Assembly: GCA_017622495.1 (NCBI GenBank)
Contig: JAGAQY010000012.1
Span: forward strand, 62,001 to 126,000
DNA length: 64,000 nt
Direction of reading: 5' to 3'
From: Bacteroidaceae bacterium
Lineage (GTDB): Bacteria > Bacteroidota > Bacteroidia > Bacteroidales > Bacteroidaceae
Part shown: positions 8,217 to 16,688 of the stretch, in pieces
Layout of the letters: every line of letters starts with the position of its first letter
Position numbering within the stretch: position 1 is the first letter of the stretch
Program-made: the position numbers and the translations under genes
Notes under the pieces: generated by a model
Seen by the model: only the letters and a program-made list of their open reading frames with translations
The model's database searches: none
What the model was told of the DNA's origin: nothing

Positions 8217-9248
8217 TTACTTCTTCTGTTTGCCCAGCTTGATCTTGCCATTGGCTACCAGCCACTGGGCTTCATCGCGCAGGGTCTCCTCGATGGGGCG
8301 TGTGGTGTAGCCCAGTTCGCGCTGCGCCTTATTGTAGTCGAACTTATTGTTGCGCTTGAGGTTGTACACCGAGAAGGTAGTCATCATCGGCATCTCGCCC
8401 TTCTTGGCGGCATCCTTCTCCATCTTCTTGGCAATCTTCTCGGCCATGCGTATGGGGAGGAAGAACTTGATGGGCTTGCACCCCAACTCCTGATTGAGGA
8501 GCTTGCTCAGGCGCTTCAGCGTGATGACCTCATTGCCGAGGATGTAGCCCTCGCCCACACGGCCCTTGTCGGCAGCAGCAATACAGCCAGCGGCCAGGTC
8601 GCGTACATCGACCAAGTTGAACGAGCCGTCGATGCCCACGGGCATCTTGCCCTTGATAATCTTGATAATGGTAGCGGTGGTCTCGCTGATGGCATTGTCG
8701 TTGGGGCCGAAGATACCTGTGGGGTATACGATGCAGGCCTGCAAGCCGCGGTTGCGCACGGCGGTCAAGACATTGGCTGTGGCCATCGCCTTGCTCTTGC
8801 TGTACCAGCCCACCACCTCATCGAGGTTAAACTCATCGACCTCCTTGATTTTCTCCTTCTTGGGACGCTCGGGAATAGCGCCGGTGGAGCTTACATACAC
8901 CAGTTTGCGGCACTCCTTGTGCTCCAGGCAGAGGTCCACGATATTCTCCGTGCCGCCCACGTTGACATCGAGCACCAGCTTGCGGTAGTTGGGGTTCACG
9001 GTCACCATGCTGGCCACGTGGATGCAGACGGTCTCAACACCATCTTCTACTGTAAAGAACTTATCGAGTGATGCCTTGTCGCAGAGGTCGCCATATACAA
9101 TCTCCACTTCGGCAGGGATGTACTTTGCGGCTTTGTCGCCCTTGAGCACAAAGGCTCTCACGCGGTCGCCACGCTCAAGCAATTGGGCACATACGTTGCT
9201 GCCCAGGAATCCGGCTGCGCCGGTAACGAGATAAAGAGGTCGGTTCAT
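8217..9248 (-). CDS. NAD(P)-dependent epimerase/dehydratase (extended SDR)
   Basis: A 343-residue extended short-chain dehydrogenase. The Rossmann motif GAAGFLG is at residues 10-16 and the catalytic YxxxK at Y149-K153 (YSKSK), with the upstream serine region VSSTGAI. The overall look is that of dihydroflavonol-4-reductase/3-beta-HSD-like enzymes common in Bacteroidales. The C-terminal half carries a basic patch with KKMEKDAAKKGE. The substrate is unknown. It is followed on the same strand by the PagL-like gene, so a role in envelope lipid or sugar modification is possible but only inferred. Confidence 0.85.
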   Translation of the reverse strand: MNRPLYLVTGAAGFLGSNVCAQLLERGDRVRAFVLKGDKAAKYIPAEVEIVYGDLCDKASLDKFFTVEDGVETVCIHVASMVTVNPNYRKLVLDVNVGGTENIVDLCLEHKECRKLVYVSSTGAIPERPKKEKIKEVDEFNLDEVVGWYSKSKAMATANVLTAVRNRGLQACIVYPTGIFGPNDNAISETTATIIKIIKGKMPVGIDGSFNLVDVRDLAAGCIAAADKGRVGEGYILGNEVITLKRLSKLLNQELGCKPIKFFLPIRMAEKIAKKMEKDAAKKGEMPMMTTFSVYNLKRNNKFDYNKAQRELGYTTRPIEETLRDEAQWLVANGKIKLGKQKK

Positions 9249-9280
9249 TGGTTTTTATGAATTTATTAATTAGGAGTGCA

Positions 9281-9640
9281 GGAGTTAAAGGGAGATATCG
9301 CTTCGCTCTTTGGGGAGATAAAGGCCAATAGCCCAGGGCAGACGCACCAGAATCTTCACGCACAAATGATTGAATTTCACGCGAATCTCGCGAATCTCGC
9401 AAATCACACGCGCTAACGCTTGTGTGTGCCATCCGGCTGAAAACACTCGGCGAACGCCGACAAGCGCGGGCGAAGCGACGCGCCTTCTGCGAGATTTGCG
9501 AGATTCGCGTGAGGATAATTGACTGATTTCGTGATGATAAAAGATGGAATCCTCGTGGATATTTCTGGTGCGTTTGCCCTGCCAATAGCCTTTTACGCGC
9601 GTAAGAACATTCGGCATTTATCTCCCTTTATCTCCTTAAA
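9281..9640. repeat. Large nested inverted-repeat element
   Basis: Three nested pairs fold the whole interval: TAAAGGGAGATA (9286-9297) with TATCTCCCTTTA (9619-9630); ACGCACCAGAA near 9344-9354 with TTCTGGTGCGT near 9562-9572; and a 25-bp pair at 9377-9401 and 9488-9512 (24 of 25 match, CACGCGAATCTCGC type). The loop holds GCCATCCGG and GCGAAGCG words that recur in the related element at 24731-24970. No gene is seen here. Confidence 0.75.
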
Positions 9641-10144
9641 TCAAAATGTATACCCTACGCTCAGACGCACATTGTGCATAGAAGCCTTGTTCTCGATGAG
9701 TCCCTTGAAGTTGTGCTGCAGCTCATAGCCGAGGCCGATGCTGAAGTGGCGTACATCGATACCTACCATGGGGTTGATGAGCATACGGTTCATCTGGTAC
9801 TCGGTGTTGAAGATGCCACCTACGCGAGCCGACACGAAAGGCGATACGCGCTTGTTGAGGAACGAGTATTTGACATCGGCAAACAGGGGCACGAGGTAGT
9901 GAGGTTCATCCTCGAAGTTGAGGAAGGTCTCGGCGGTGAAGCCTACGCCACCACCTACATAGAGTCCGTTGCCGAAACTGTAGCCGTGGCTGGTGGTGAT
10001 GCTGTACTGCTCAGAGATGGAGGTGCTCAGTGCTATGTCGGCACGGTAGCCACGCTCGTAGTTCACGAAATCTTTGGTCTCATTTTGGGCCTGCATACCC
10101 ATTACGGTTGCCACGAGGGCGAATGTTGCGATAAACTTTTTCAT
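9641..10144 (-). CDS. Small outer-membrane beta-barrel protein
   Basis: A 167-residue protein with signal peptide (MKKFIATFALVATVMGMQA, then QNE) and regularly alternating strands such as GLYVGGGVGF, PLFADVKYSFL, PFVSARVGGIF, IGLGYEL, ending in VRLSVGYTF with a terminal phenylalanine, the barrel-insertion signature. It fits the generic eight-stranded OmpA/PorT-like barrels of Bacteroidetes. It is on the same strand as, and 25 bp beyond, the first of three undecapeptide-repeat genes, so it may belong to their operon. No specific function can be assigned. Confidence 0.75.
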   Translation of the reverse strand: MKKFIATFALVATVMGMQAQNETKDFVNYERGYRADIALSTSISEQYSITTSHGYSFGNGLYVGGGVGFTAETFLNFEDEPHYLVPLFADVKYSFLNKRVSPFVSARVGGIFNTEYQMNRMLINPMVGIDVRHFSIGLGYELQHNFKGLIENKASMHNVRLSVGYTF

Positions 10145-10169
10145 GTTTTTTACCTTAAATCTTTTTGTT

Positions 10170-10391
10170 TTATTTGTTGTTGATAATCTCCGTGTCAGAG
10201 GACTTTTCCGTGGTGAGGAACGTGTCTACAAACCTCTTCTCCACCTTCTTGTAGCCATTTACCACACCCTCTTCGATAGCCTTGTAGCCGCCTACCACCC
10301 CATTCTCTATGGCATTATAGCCTGCCACAACGCCTTCTTCGATGGCTTTGTAGCCGTCTACCACGGTATCCTTAATCTTTTGACTCTTCAT
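10170..10391 (-). CDS. Undecapeptide-repeat small protein 1 (cytoplasmic)
   Basis: A 73-residue protein built from four consecutive 11-residue units of the form VVxGYKAIExG, then a FVDTFL terminus. The 11-residue period equals three helical turns, so the chain should form one long amphipathic helix with Val/Tyr/Ile on one face and Lys/Glu on the other. No signal peptide. Similar VVGGYKKIE...FVDKFL proteins are widespread in Firmicutes and Bacteroidetes without known function. Two paralogues follow upstream at 10432 and 10826. Confidence 0.7.
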   Translation of the reverse strand: MKSQKIKDTVVDGYKAIEEGVVAGYNAIENGVVGGYKAIEEGVVNGYKKVEKRFVDTFLTTEKSSDTEIINNK

Positions 10392-10431
10392 AGTTAATGG
10401 TTTAGGTTAAAATCTTATAATATGTCTGAAT

Positions 10432-10758
10432 CTAATGTTTCTTATCGTTCTTCTTGCCCTTCTTTACCACCTTCTTCTCTTGGTTCAAGAAAGCCTGTAC
10501 GAACATCTCCTCGATCTTCTTGTAACCGCTTACCACGCCATTCTCGATAGCCTTATAGCCACCTACTACACCGTTCTCGATAGCCTTGTAGCCCTTTACT
10601 ACGCCTTCGCCTACCTTGCCGGTCTTGAGGGTATACACTACGATGGTGTCTGCTACGATGCTGTCGTTGGCACATGCGTTGTCACACTTCTTGTCTGTTT
10701 GCGCTGTTGCAGCCATTGCGATGAGCATTGCAGCTGCGACTGAATAAATCTTCTTCAT
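10432..10758 (-). CDS. Undecapeptide-repeat small protein 2 (exported)
   Basis: A 108-residue paralogue that differs by having a clear signal peptide (MKKIYSVAAAMLIAMAATA, then QTDKK), a short Cys-containing linker (KCDNACAND), then VVKGYKAIENG, VVGGYKAIENG, VVSGYKKIEEM and FVQAFL, and a very basic tail (KKVVKKGKKNDKK). It should place the same amphipathic helix in the periplasm that its neighbours keep in the cytoplasm. It lies 40 bp upstream of protein 1 on the same strand. Confidence 0.75.
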   Translation of the reverse strand: MKKIYSVAAAMLIAMAATAQTDKKCDNACANDSIVADTIVVYTLKTGKVGEGVVKGYKAIENGVVGGYKAIENGVVSGYKKIEEMFVQAFLNQEKKVVKKGKKNDKKH

Positions 10759-10825
10759 TTCTTTTTCTACTTTAATTGGTTAATATTTATTGTTCTTTTT
10801 ATTATAAGTTTCTGGTGTTCAAACA

Positions 10826-11053
10826 TTATTTTGAGTCCTCCCCCTTGGGGGAGTTAGAGGGGGCCTCTTCATCTTTCATTTCTTCCAAGAAAGTATCCAC
10901 AAACTTGTCCTCAATCTTCTGGTAAGCCCCAACGAAGGCATTCTCCACTGCAAAGTAGCTTTTTACCACACTTCGCTCCAATTTCTGGTAAGCCTCCACC
11001 ACACTCTTCTCCACCTTGGTGGTCTTCAGTTTATATTTGGGCCTTCCGCTCAT
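10826..11053 (-). CDS. Undecapeptide-repeat small protein 3 (cytoplasmic)
   Basis: A 75-residue paralogue with a basic N-terminus (SGRPKYKLKTTK), three divergent 11-residue units (VVEAYQKLERS, VVKSYFAVENA, FVGAYQKIEDK) and FVDTFLEEM. The last residues (APSNSPKGEDSK) are encoded by a CCCCCTTGGGGGAGTTAGAG sequence of the kind scattered through Bacteroidetes intergenic regions, so the C-terminus appears to have been supplied by a repeat. It is the first gene of the minus-strand set and is divergent from the AraC-type regulator at 11391. Confidence 0.7.
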   Translation of the reverse strand: MSGRPKYKLKTTKVEKSVVEAYQKLERSVVKSYFAVENAFVGAYQKIEDKFVDTFLEEMKDEEAPSNSPKGEDSK

Positions 11054-11168
11054 AGTTCAGGTTAGGTTCTTTTCGCTTTGTCATTTTTGACGTTGCAAAG
11101 GTTGAGCAAGCGAGTGAATAAACCACGTTTATTTTCAACAAGCGCAGCCAACCTTCGCAATTGCGTTG

Positions 11169-11196
11169 CAAAGGTACTTCGACTTTTTATACCAAA
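11169..11196 (-). promoter_or_regulatory. Probable promoter for the undecapeptide-repeat genes
   Basis: On the minus strand TACCTTTG (11169-11176) matches the -7 box; TTTG at 11193-11196 is a -33 candidate with a 16-bp spacer, shorter than the usual 19-21. It would give a leader of about 110 nt. The 337-bp intergenic space to the AraC gene otherwise shows only the word GTTGCAAAGGT twice (near 11092 and 11165). Confidence 0.4.
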
Positions 11197-11390
11197 TAAG
11201 CCATTAAATCCAATGTTTTGGTTTGTTTGTCTGTAAATGCGCCTTTTTGACGCCAAAAAGACCAAACAAACAAGAATAAACGCGAACATTATTCGCATAA
11301 AAGCGAACAGTGAGGGCAGATTGTTCAACTTTTATTTGCAGCGAATGGAGAAAAAAGCGACATTTGTACCAAGATTTGAATGTATAGTTT

Positions 11391-12275
11391 ATGACAGAAA
11401 AAATACCTTATGTAAAGTGGCGCGAGCGCATCAACCAGATTGTGCCCGATGAGTACCGCATTGGCAATGACGTCTTCATATTACCGCAGCACAAGCTGTT
11501 TCAGCTTCCCGAGGGACACTTCAAGACCGACGTGACCACGGTCATCATCTATGAAAAGGGGTGGGTGCGCGTGAGTATCGACATGAGAGAATACACGGTA
11601 AAGGCCCCGAGCGTAGTGACCTTCCTGCCCGACACTATATATAAGGTATTGGAGTGCTCTGAAGATTTGGAGTACAAGATTGTCATCTATTCGAAGAACT
11701 TTACCGACAATCTCTTCCTCAACCTCGACCGTATGCACCCGTTGCGTTCGTCCATTCAGAACCATCCGGTACAGGAGGGCGTGGAGCACGTGTATGTATA
11801 CAACAAGTACCTATCGATGCTCATCGACCTCACCAAGCGTAGCGGTTCGCCCTACAAGTTGGAAGCAGCCAAGCACCTGACACTGGCCACCTTCTATTCC
11901 TTCTCGCTGGCCCGACACAATGTTGCCACAGACCAAGAGACGCGCATCGGCCGTAAAGATGAACTATACGGTGCCTTCGTGGAACTTGTTCGCCGCCATT
12001 TCCGCACCTGCCACGACGTAGCCTTCTATGCCGACAAACTATGCGTGACGGTGAAGTACCTGTCGCAAGTGGTGAAGGAGAAGTCGGGTACTCCCGCCCT
12101 GGAGTTCATTGAGCAGTACGTCATCACCGAGTGCAAAGCCCTGCTGCTCTCCACAAGGATGAGCATACAGCAGATTGCCGACGAACTGCACTTTCCCTCA
12201 CAATCGGTCTTCGGCAAGTACTTCAAGCGCGTGACAGGTGTGTCGCCGCGTGAATATCGGAATCAGGGCAATTGA
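11391..12275 (+). CDS. AraC-family transcriptional regulator
   Basis: A 294-residue protein with an N-terminal cupin-like sensing half (residues about 20-130) and a C-terminal double helix-turn-helix: first helix pair FYADKLCVTVKYLSQVVKEKSG, second MSIQQIADELHFPSQSVFGKYFKRVTGVSPREYR, the canonical AraC/XylS end. Its divergence from the three undecapeptide-repeat genes suggests it controls them and possibly the barrel gene beyond, but no operator was identified. The 3' flank contains a dispersed 36-bp repeat. Confidence 0.88.
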   Translation: MTEKIPYVKWRERINQIVPDEYRIGNDVFILPQHKLFQLPEGHFKTDVTTVIIYEKGWVRVSIDMREYTVKAPSVVTFLPDTIYKVLECSEDLEYKIVIYSKNFTDNLFLNLDRMHPLRSSIQNHPVQEGVEHVYVYNKYLSMLIDLTKRSGSPYKLEAAKHLTLATFYSFSLARHNVATDQETRIGRKDELYGAFVELVRRHFRTCHDVAFYADKLCVTVKYLSQVVKEKSGTPALEFIEQYVITECKALLLSTRMSIQQIADELHFPSQSVFGKYFKRVTGVSPREYRNQGN

Positions 12276-12290
12276 CAATTCCGCAGCGCA

Positions 12291-12326
12291 GCGCCGACGC
12301 GGTATGAAAGCGTCGGTTGCGACGAC
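12291..12326. repeat. Dispersed 36-bp repeat, copy 1
   Basis: GCGCCGACGCGGTATGAAAG followed by CGTCGGTTGCGACGAC; copy 2 is at 24829-24864 with a single mismatch. The element is itself partly palindromic (CCGACGC / GCGTCGG). Confidence 0.85.
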
Positions 12327-12416
12327 TGAAGCTTTAGCTTCATCAAGGAGTGCCAAATTTATTTGAACTATGCAGAGCCAGCAAGGAATCTTGATGCGCA
12401 GCATCATAATTGACAA

Positions 12417-13661
12417 TTATAGTTTGTCCGTAGTCTGTTGACTGTTGACTGTTGTCCGTTGACTGTTGACCTTTGCCACCAGCTCGTCCACGATATCCTT
12501 GGCGACCTCAGTCTTTGATTTCAGTGGATACTCCTTGATGTCGCTTTCGCTGATGATGGTGACCTTGTTGGTGTCGTGGCGGAAGCCGGCACCGGCATCG
12601 CGCAGGGAGTTGAGTACGATGAAGTCGAGGTTCTTGCGACGCAACTTGTCCTGTGCGTGGGCGGTCTCGTCATTGGTCTCGAGGGCAAAGCCTACGAGGC
12701 GCTGATGGGGCTGCTTCATGCGTCCCAATGCGGCAGCGATGTCGTGCGTGGGCTTGAGGCGCAGCACCAGGTCGTCGCCCTCGCGCTTTATCTTGGTGAC
12801 GGCAGTGGTCTCGGGGGTGAAGTCGGCCACGGCAGCGCACAGTATGGCGGCGTTGGCCTCTGTGAAGGCTGCTGTGGTGGCCTCATACATCTCGGCACAC
12901 GACTCCACATCGATGCGGCGTATGGTGGGGTGCACGGTCTTCATCTGCACGGGGCCGGCAACGAGCGTCACCTCGGCACCGCGTGCTGCACACTCCTCGG
13001 CAAGGGCAAAGCCCATCTTGCCTGATGAGTAGTTGCCGATGAAGCGCACGGGGTCAATCTTCTCGTAGGTGGGACCGGCGGTAATCACAATCTTCTTGCC
13101 TGCCAGCTCGTCGCGCTGGGCAAAGTAGCGCTCCAAGTAGGCGACGATATTCTCGGGCTCCTCCATACGTCCCTTGCCCACGAGATGGCTGGCCAGCTCG
13201 CCCTCGGCAGGCTCGATGATGTGGTTGCCATAGCTGCGCAGGGTGTTGAGGTTGGCCGTGGTGGAGGGGTGGGCAAACATGTCGAGGTCCATTGCCGGAG
13301 CCACGAACACGGGAGCCTTCATGGAGAGGTAGGTGGTGATGAGCATGTTGTCGGCAATGCCGTGGGCCATCTTGCCTATCGACGAGGCGGTGGCAGGAGC
13401 CACGAGCATGGCATCGGCCCATTGCCCCAAGGCCACGTGGCTGTGCCATGAGCCGTCGCGCTGGGCAAAGAACTCACTGATGACGGGCTTGCTCGTGAGT
13501 GCCGACAGCGTGATGGGGGTGATAAACTCTTTGCCGGCAGGGGTGATGACTACCTGCACCTCGGCACCTTTCTTTATCAGCAGACGGATGAGCACTGCTG
13601 CCTTGTAGGCGGCAATGCTGCCGGTAATGCCTAATACGATTTTCTTGCCTTGTAAGCTCAT
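12417..13661 (-). CDS. coaBC: Bifunctional phosphopantothenoylcysteine decarboxylase / phosphopantothenate-cysteine ligase
   Basis: A 414-residue fusion that joins cysteine to 4'-phosphopantothenate and decarboxylates the product in coenzyme A synthesis. The CoaC half (residues 1-190) shows the flavin fold GITGSIAAYKA, the HSHVALGQWAD active-site histidine region and the MDLDMF substrate clamp. The CoaB half begins at KKIVITAGPTYEKIDPVRFIGNYSSGKMG, the typical nucleotide and dimer signature. The last residues (NSQRTTVNSQQTTDKL) are encoded by TTGACTGTTGACTGTTG-type simple repeat and are not part of the fold. It follows the DnaQ-like exonuclease gene, the usual neighbour in Bacteroidetes. panB at 60391 belongs to the same pathway but is far away. 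Confidence 0.95.
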   Translation of the reverse strand: MSLQGKKIVLGITGSIAAYKAAVLIRLLIKKGAEVQVVITPAGKEFITPITLSALTSKPVISEFFAQRDGSWHSHVALGQWADAMLVAPATASSIGKMAHGIADNMLITTYLSMKAPVFVAPAMDLDMFAHPSTTANLNTLRSYGNHIIEPAEGELASHLVGKGRMEEPENIVAYLERYFAQRDELAGKKIVITAGPTYEKIDPVRFIGNYSSGKMGFALAEECAARGAEVTLVAGPVQMKTVHPTIRRIDVESCAEMYEATTAAFTEANAAILCAAVADFTPETTAVTKIKREGDDLVLRLKPTHDIAAALGRMKQPHQRLVGFALETNDETAHAQDKLRRKNLDFIVLNSLRDAGAGFRHDTNKVTIISESDIKEYPLKSKTEVAKDIVDELVAKVNSQRTTVNSQQTTDKL

Positions 13662-13763
13662 AGGAAGTGAAGAGTTAAAAGTGAAAAGTGAAGAATTCTT
13701 TTTTGCAAAGGAAGAAGAGTAAGGAGCTATCTTTGGTAACTCTTCACTCTTCCCTCTTCGCTT

Positions 13764-14522
13764 TTAACTCTTCAGTTTAATACGTGTGAGCACCTGCTTG
13801 GTGTTGAGCGAGAAGTCGCCCTGCATGATCCAGCTATAGTAGCCGGGGTCGCGGCGCAGCACCTCGACTACGGGTATGCCTTTGTACTTGCCGAAGTTGA
13901 ACACCTCTACGCCCTTGTCGTCGTATACGATGCGGCCGGCAAAGTCCACGTTGCGGGTATGCGAAGAGAACTCCGACAGCCAGGCGATGTCGTTCTGCAA
14001 CTCATCGTAGCGGTCGAGCTGTGCCTGCAGCACCTCATAGGTGGCGCGAGTGTCGGCATCGGCGCTGTGGGCCCCTTCGAGCTCCTTGCCGCAGTAGAAC
14101 TTCACGGCAGCCGAGAGGGTGCGCTGCTCCATCTTGTGGAAGATTACCTGTACGTCGATAAACTTACGGCGTGTCATGTCGAGGTCGACACCGGCACGGA
14201 GAAACTCCTCGGCCAGCAAGGGCACATCGAAGCGGTTTGAGTTGAAGCCCGCAATGTCGGCACCCTCGAAGTCGTTGGCCACATCCTTGGCCACCTGCTT
14301 GAAGGTGGGGCAGTCCTTCACGTCATCGTCATAGATGCCGTGCACCTCCGATGCCTGCTCGGGGATATGCATCTCGGGGTTGATGCGCATGGTGCGCGAT
14401 ACTTCATTGCCGTTGGGGAACACCTTGAGGTACGAAATCTCTACGATGCGGTCGCTGGTGATATTGACTCCTGTGGTCTCGAGGTCGAAGAACACGATGG
14501 GGTTCTTGAGGTTCAGTTTCAT
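13764..14522 (-). CDS. DnaQ-like 3'-5' exonuclease (DNA polymerase III epsilon type)
   Basis: A 252-residue DEDDh exonuclease. ExoI motif FFDLETTGV near residue 12, ExoII in FEGADIAGFNSNRFDVPLL and ExoIII HSADADTRATYEVL with the catalytic His and Asp. A C-terminal extension (IVYDDKGVEVFNFGKYKGIPV...DPGYYSWIMQGDF) is the small KGxPV/YYxWI module frequent in Bacteroidetes homologues. It would act as proofreading or repair exonuclease. It is the upstream gene of the pair with coaBC; a 100-bp spacer contains simple repeat. Confidence 0.9.
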   Translation of the reverse strand: MKLNLKNPIVFFDLETTGVNITSDRIVEISYLKVFPNGNEVSRTMRINPEMHIPEQASEVHGIYDDDVKDCPTFKQVAKDVANDFEGADIAGFNSNRFDVPLLAEEFLRAGVDLDMTRRKFIDVQVIFHKMEQRTLSAAVKFYCGKELEGAHSADADTRATYEVLQAQLDRYDELQNDIAWLSEFSSHTRNVDFAGRIVYDDKGVEVFNFGKYKGIPVVEVLRRDPGYYSWIMQGDFSLNTKQVLTRIKLKS

Positions 14523-14582
14523 TGTTACTATATTAATAAAATGCAGACAAAGGTAGATGTTTTTTTTAATTCGCCGAAATTT

Positions 14583-14895
14583 TGCACTAAATTTAGCAAC
14601 TGCGTGCAGAAATTAGGCGGCGGCTCGGAAAAATTCAAGGACTGCCTTAGCACTTGGCTTGTCCAAGAAACTTGCTTTTTCTCTCGCCTTGCACTCACTT
14701 TAACTTGCTGCGCAAGCAGAAATTAGGCGGCGGCTCGGAAAAATCCAAGGACTGCCTTAGCACTCGGCTCGTCCGAGAAACTTGCTTTTTCTCTCGCCTT
14801 GCACTCACTTTAACTTGCTGCGCAAGCAGAAATTAGGCGGCGGCTCGGAAAAATTCAAGTAAACTTGCTTTTTATCTCGCCTTGCACTAATTTTG
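14583..14895 (+). repeat. 110-bp promoter-carrying tandem repeat upstream of recN
   Basis: AGAAATTAGGCGGCGGCTCGG starts at 14608, 14718 and 14828, an exact 110-bp period. Each copy ends in TTGCAC plus an 8-mer: TCACTTTA in the first two copies, TAATTTTG in the last copy next to recN, and a preceding decayed end TAAATTTA at 14587. Only the gene-proximal copy keeps the functional TAnnTTTG box. Related copies precede tyrA (25381-25448), the RluA-type gene (30296-30436) and, on the minus strand, 23755-23830. Confidence 0.9.
14864..14895 (+). promoter_or_regulatory. recN promoter inside the repeat
   Basis: CTTG (14864-14867, one mismatch from TTTG), 20-bp spacer, TAATTTTG (14888-14895). The start codon of recN is 22 bp further on. 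Confidence 0.7.
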
Positions 14896-14916
14896 TAATC
14901 CAAAACCGAAGAGAAC

Positions 14917-16575
14917 ATGCTACGCAACCTCCATATACAGAACTATGCACTCATTGAGTCGCTCGACCTCAACTTTGCCCAAGGATTCTCAGTCATCACA
15001 GGTGAGACTGGTGCCGGTAAGTCTATCCTACTCGGCGCCATAGGTCTGCTCACAGGGCAACGTGCCGAGACTGCAGCCATACGTACAGGAGCCACGAAAT
15101 GCATCGTAGAAGGCACCTTCGACATTGCAGGGTATAACCTACAAGCACTATTCGAGGAGATGGATGTAGAGTACGATCCCGAGTGCATAGTGCGACGTGA
15201 AATTGCCGCCACAGGCAAGAGTCGCGCCTTCATCAATGATACTCCCGTATCGTTAGCCAGCATGAAGCTGTTGGGCGAACGACTCATCGACATACATTCC
15301 CAGCACCAGAATCTGTTACTCTCGGCAGAAAGCTTTCAGTTGGGCGTGCTCGATACACTATGCCCCGACAAGAGTTATAGAGTACAGTACACGCAGGCTT
15401 ACCGCAACTACCGCGAGGCCGTACAGGCACTGGAAGAGCTACGCAACCAACTCTCGGGAGACCGAGGCGACGAGGAGTATATACGCTTTCAGCTCAACCA
15501 GTTTGACGAATGGCACCTACGCGATGGTGAACAAGAGGAGCTGGAGCAAGAGCTCGAACTACTCACACACGCCGAGGACATCAAGTCCAGTCTATACGGT
15601 ATTAGTGCAGCCCTAAACGGCGATGAGAATAGTCAGGCCACCGCACTGCGCAGCACCACGCAAGCACTGCGATCGCTTACGTCAATATATCCGCAAGCTG
15701 AAGAGTGGTACTCACGCATGGAAAGTCTATACATAGAGCTCAAGGACATAGCCGAAGAGGTGGCCGATGCCGAGGAACGCATGACCGTAGACCCCGAGAG
15801 GCAGACATGGGTAGAGCAACGACTTGATGTGATATACACAGCACAACAGAAGCACCGCGTGAGCAGCGTAGCCGAACTTTTGGAGATAGAGCAGCGATAC
15901 CGCGACACGCTGAGCCGTATCGACGATGCCGCCGAGCGTATTGCCTCGCTAGAGCAGGCCGTAGAAACGACATACAAGACGCTACAGAAGCAAGCAGCAA
16001 CACTCACCGCACAGCGTAATGCTGTGGCACGCACCTTCGAGAAAGATATAGCAGCACGACTTATCGAACTGGGCATACCCAACACACGCTTTGCCGTAGA
16101 CATCACCCCACGCCGGCAGCCCGACGCGACAGGCGCCGACAGCGTCGCCTTCCTATTCTCGGCAAACAAGAATGGAGCACTGCAAGACATCGCGCAGGTG
16201 GCATCGGGAGGTGAGATATCGCGCATCATGCTATCACTCAAGAGCATCATCGCAACAGCTACGGCTATGCCCACGCTTATCTTTGATGAGATAGACACCG
16301 GCGTATCGGGCACCATAGCTGCACGCATGGCCGACATCATGGCATCGATAGCCAATCACGGACGCCAAGTGATAAGCATCACACACCTGCCCCAAATTGC
16401 AGCCAAGGCAACAGCACACTACAAGGTATACAAAGAGGACAATGACACCTCTACAGTAAGCCATATACGTCCCCTCACCACTGAAGAGCGCATCACCGAA
16501 CTGGCACAGATGATGAGCGCTGGCACACTTACCGCGGCGGCAATAAACAATGCCAAGGAACTTCTGGGCAAGTAA
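14917..16575 (+). CDS. recN: DNA repair protein RecN
   Basis: A 552-residue SMC-like ATPase used in double-strand break repair. Walker A GETGAGKS is at residues 30-37, the ABC signature is VASGGEISRIMLSLKSI near residue 430, and Walker B TLIFDEIDTG follows; between them lies a long coiled coil rich in Glu/Gln/Leu. Size is standard. It is transcribed divergently from the coaBC/exonuclease pair and is followed by the aro leader region without a clear terminator of its own. Codon use is noticeably richer in ATA and CTA than the neighbours, a mild oddity. Confidence 0.96.
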   Translation: MLRNLHIQNYALIESLDLNFAQGFSVITGETGAGKSILLGAIGLLTGQRAETAAIRTGATKCIVEGTFDIAGYNLQALFEEMDVEYDPECIVRREIAATGKSRAFINDTPVSLASMKLLGERLIDIHSQHQNLLLSAESFQLGVLDTLCPDKSYRVQYTQAYRNYREAVQALEELRNQLSGDRGDEEYIRFQLNQFDEWHLRDGEQEELEQELELLTHAEDIKSSLYGISAALNGDENSQATALRSTTQALRSLTSIYPQAEEWYSRMESLYIELKDIAEEVADAEERMTVDPERQTWVEQRLDVIYTAQQKHRVSSVAELLEIEQRYRDTLSRIDDAAERIASLEQAVETTYKTLQKQAATLTAQRNAVARTFEKDIAARLIELGIPNTRFAVDITPRRQPDATGADSVAFLFSANKNGALQDIAQVASGGEISRIMLSLKSIIATATAMPTLIFDEIDTGVSGTIAARMADIMASIANHGRQVISITHLPQIAAKATAHYKVYKEDNDTSTVSHIRPLTTEERITELAQMMSAGTLTAAAINNAKELLGK

Positions 16576-16653
16576 ATTTGTTGGTTTTAGAAAAAACTTA
16601 TACACCAAACCAAAAAAATATCACACAAACGCACGAGTTTATAAAAAAACGAT

Positions 16654-16661
16654 TAACTTTG
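16654..16661 (+). promoter_or_regulatory. Promoter -7 element of the aromatic operon leader
   Basis: TAACTTTG fits TAnnTTTG, 28 bp before the leader-peptide ATG and 199 bp before the aminotransferase. No exact TTTG at -33. Confidence 0.6.
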
Positions 16662-16688
16662 CACCCAACAAAAGTGAATTTGTAAGCA

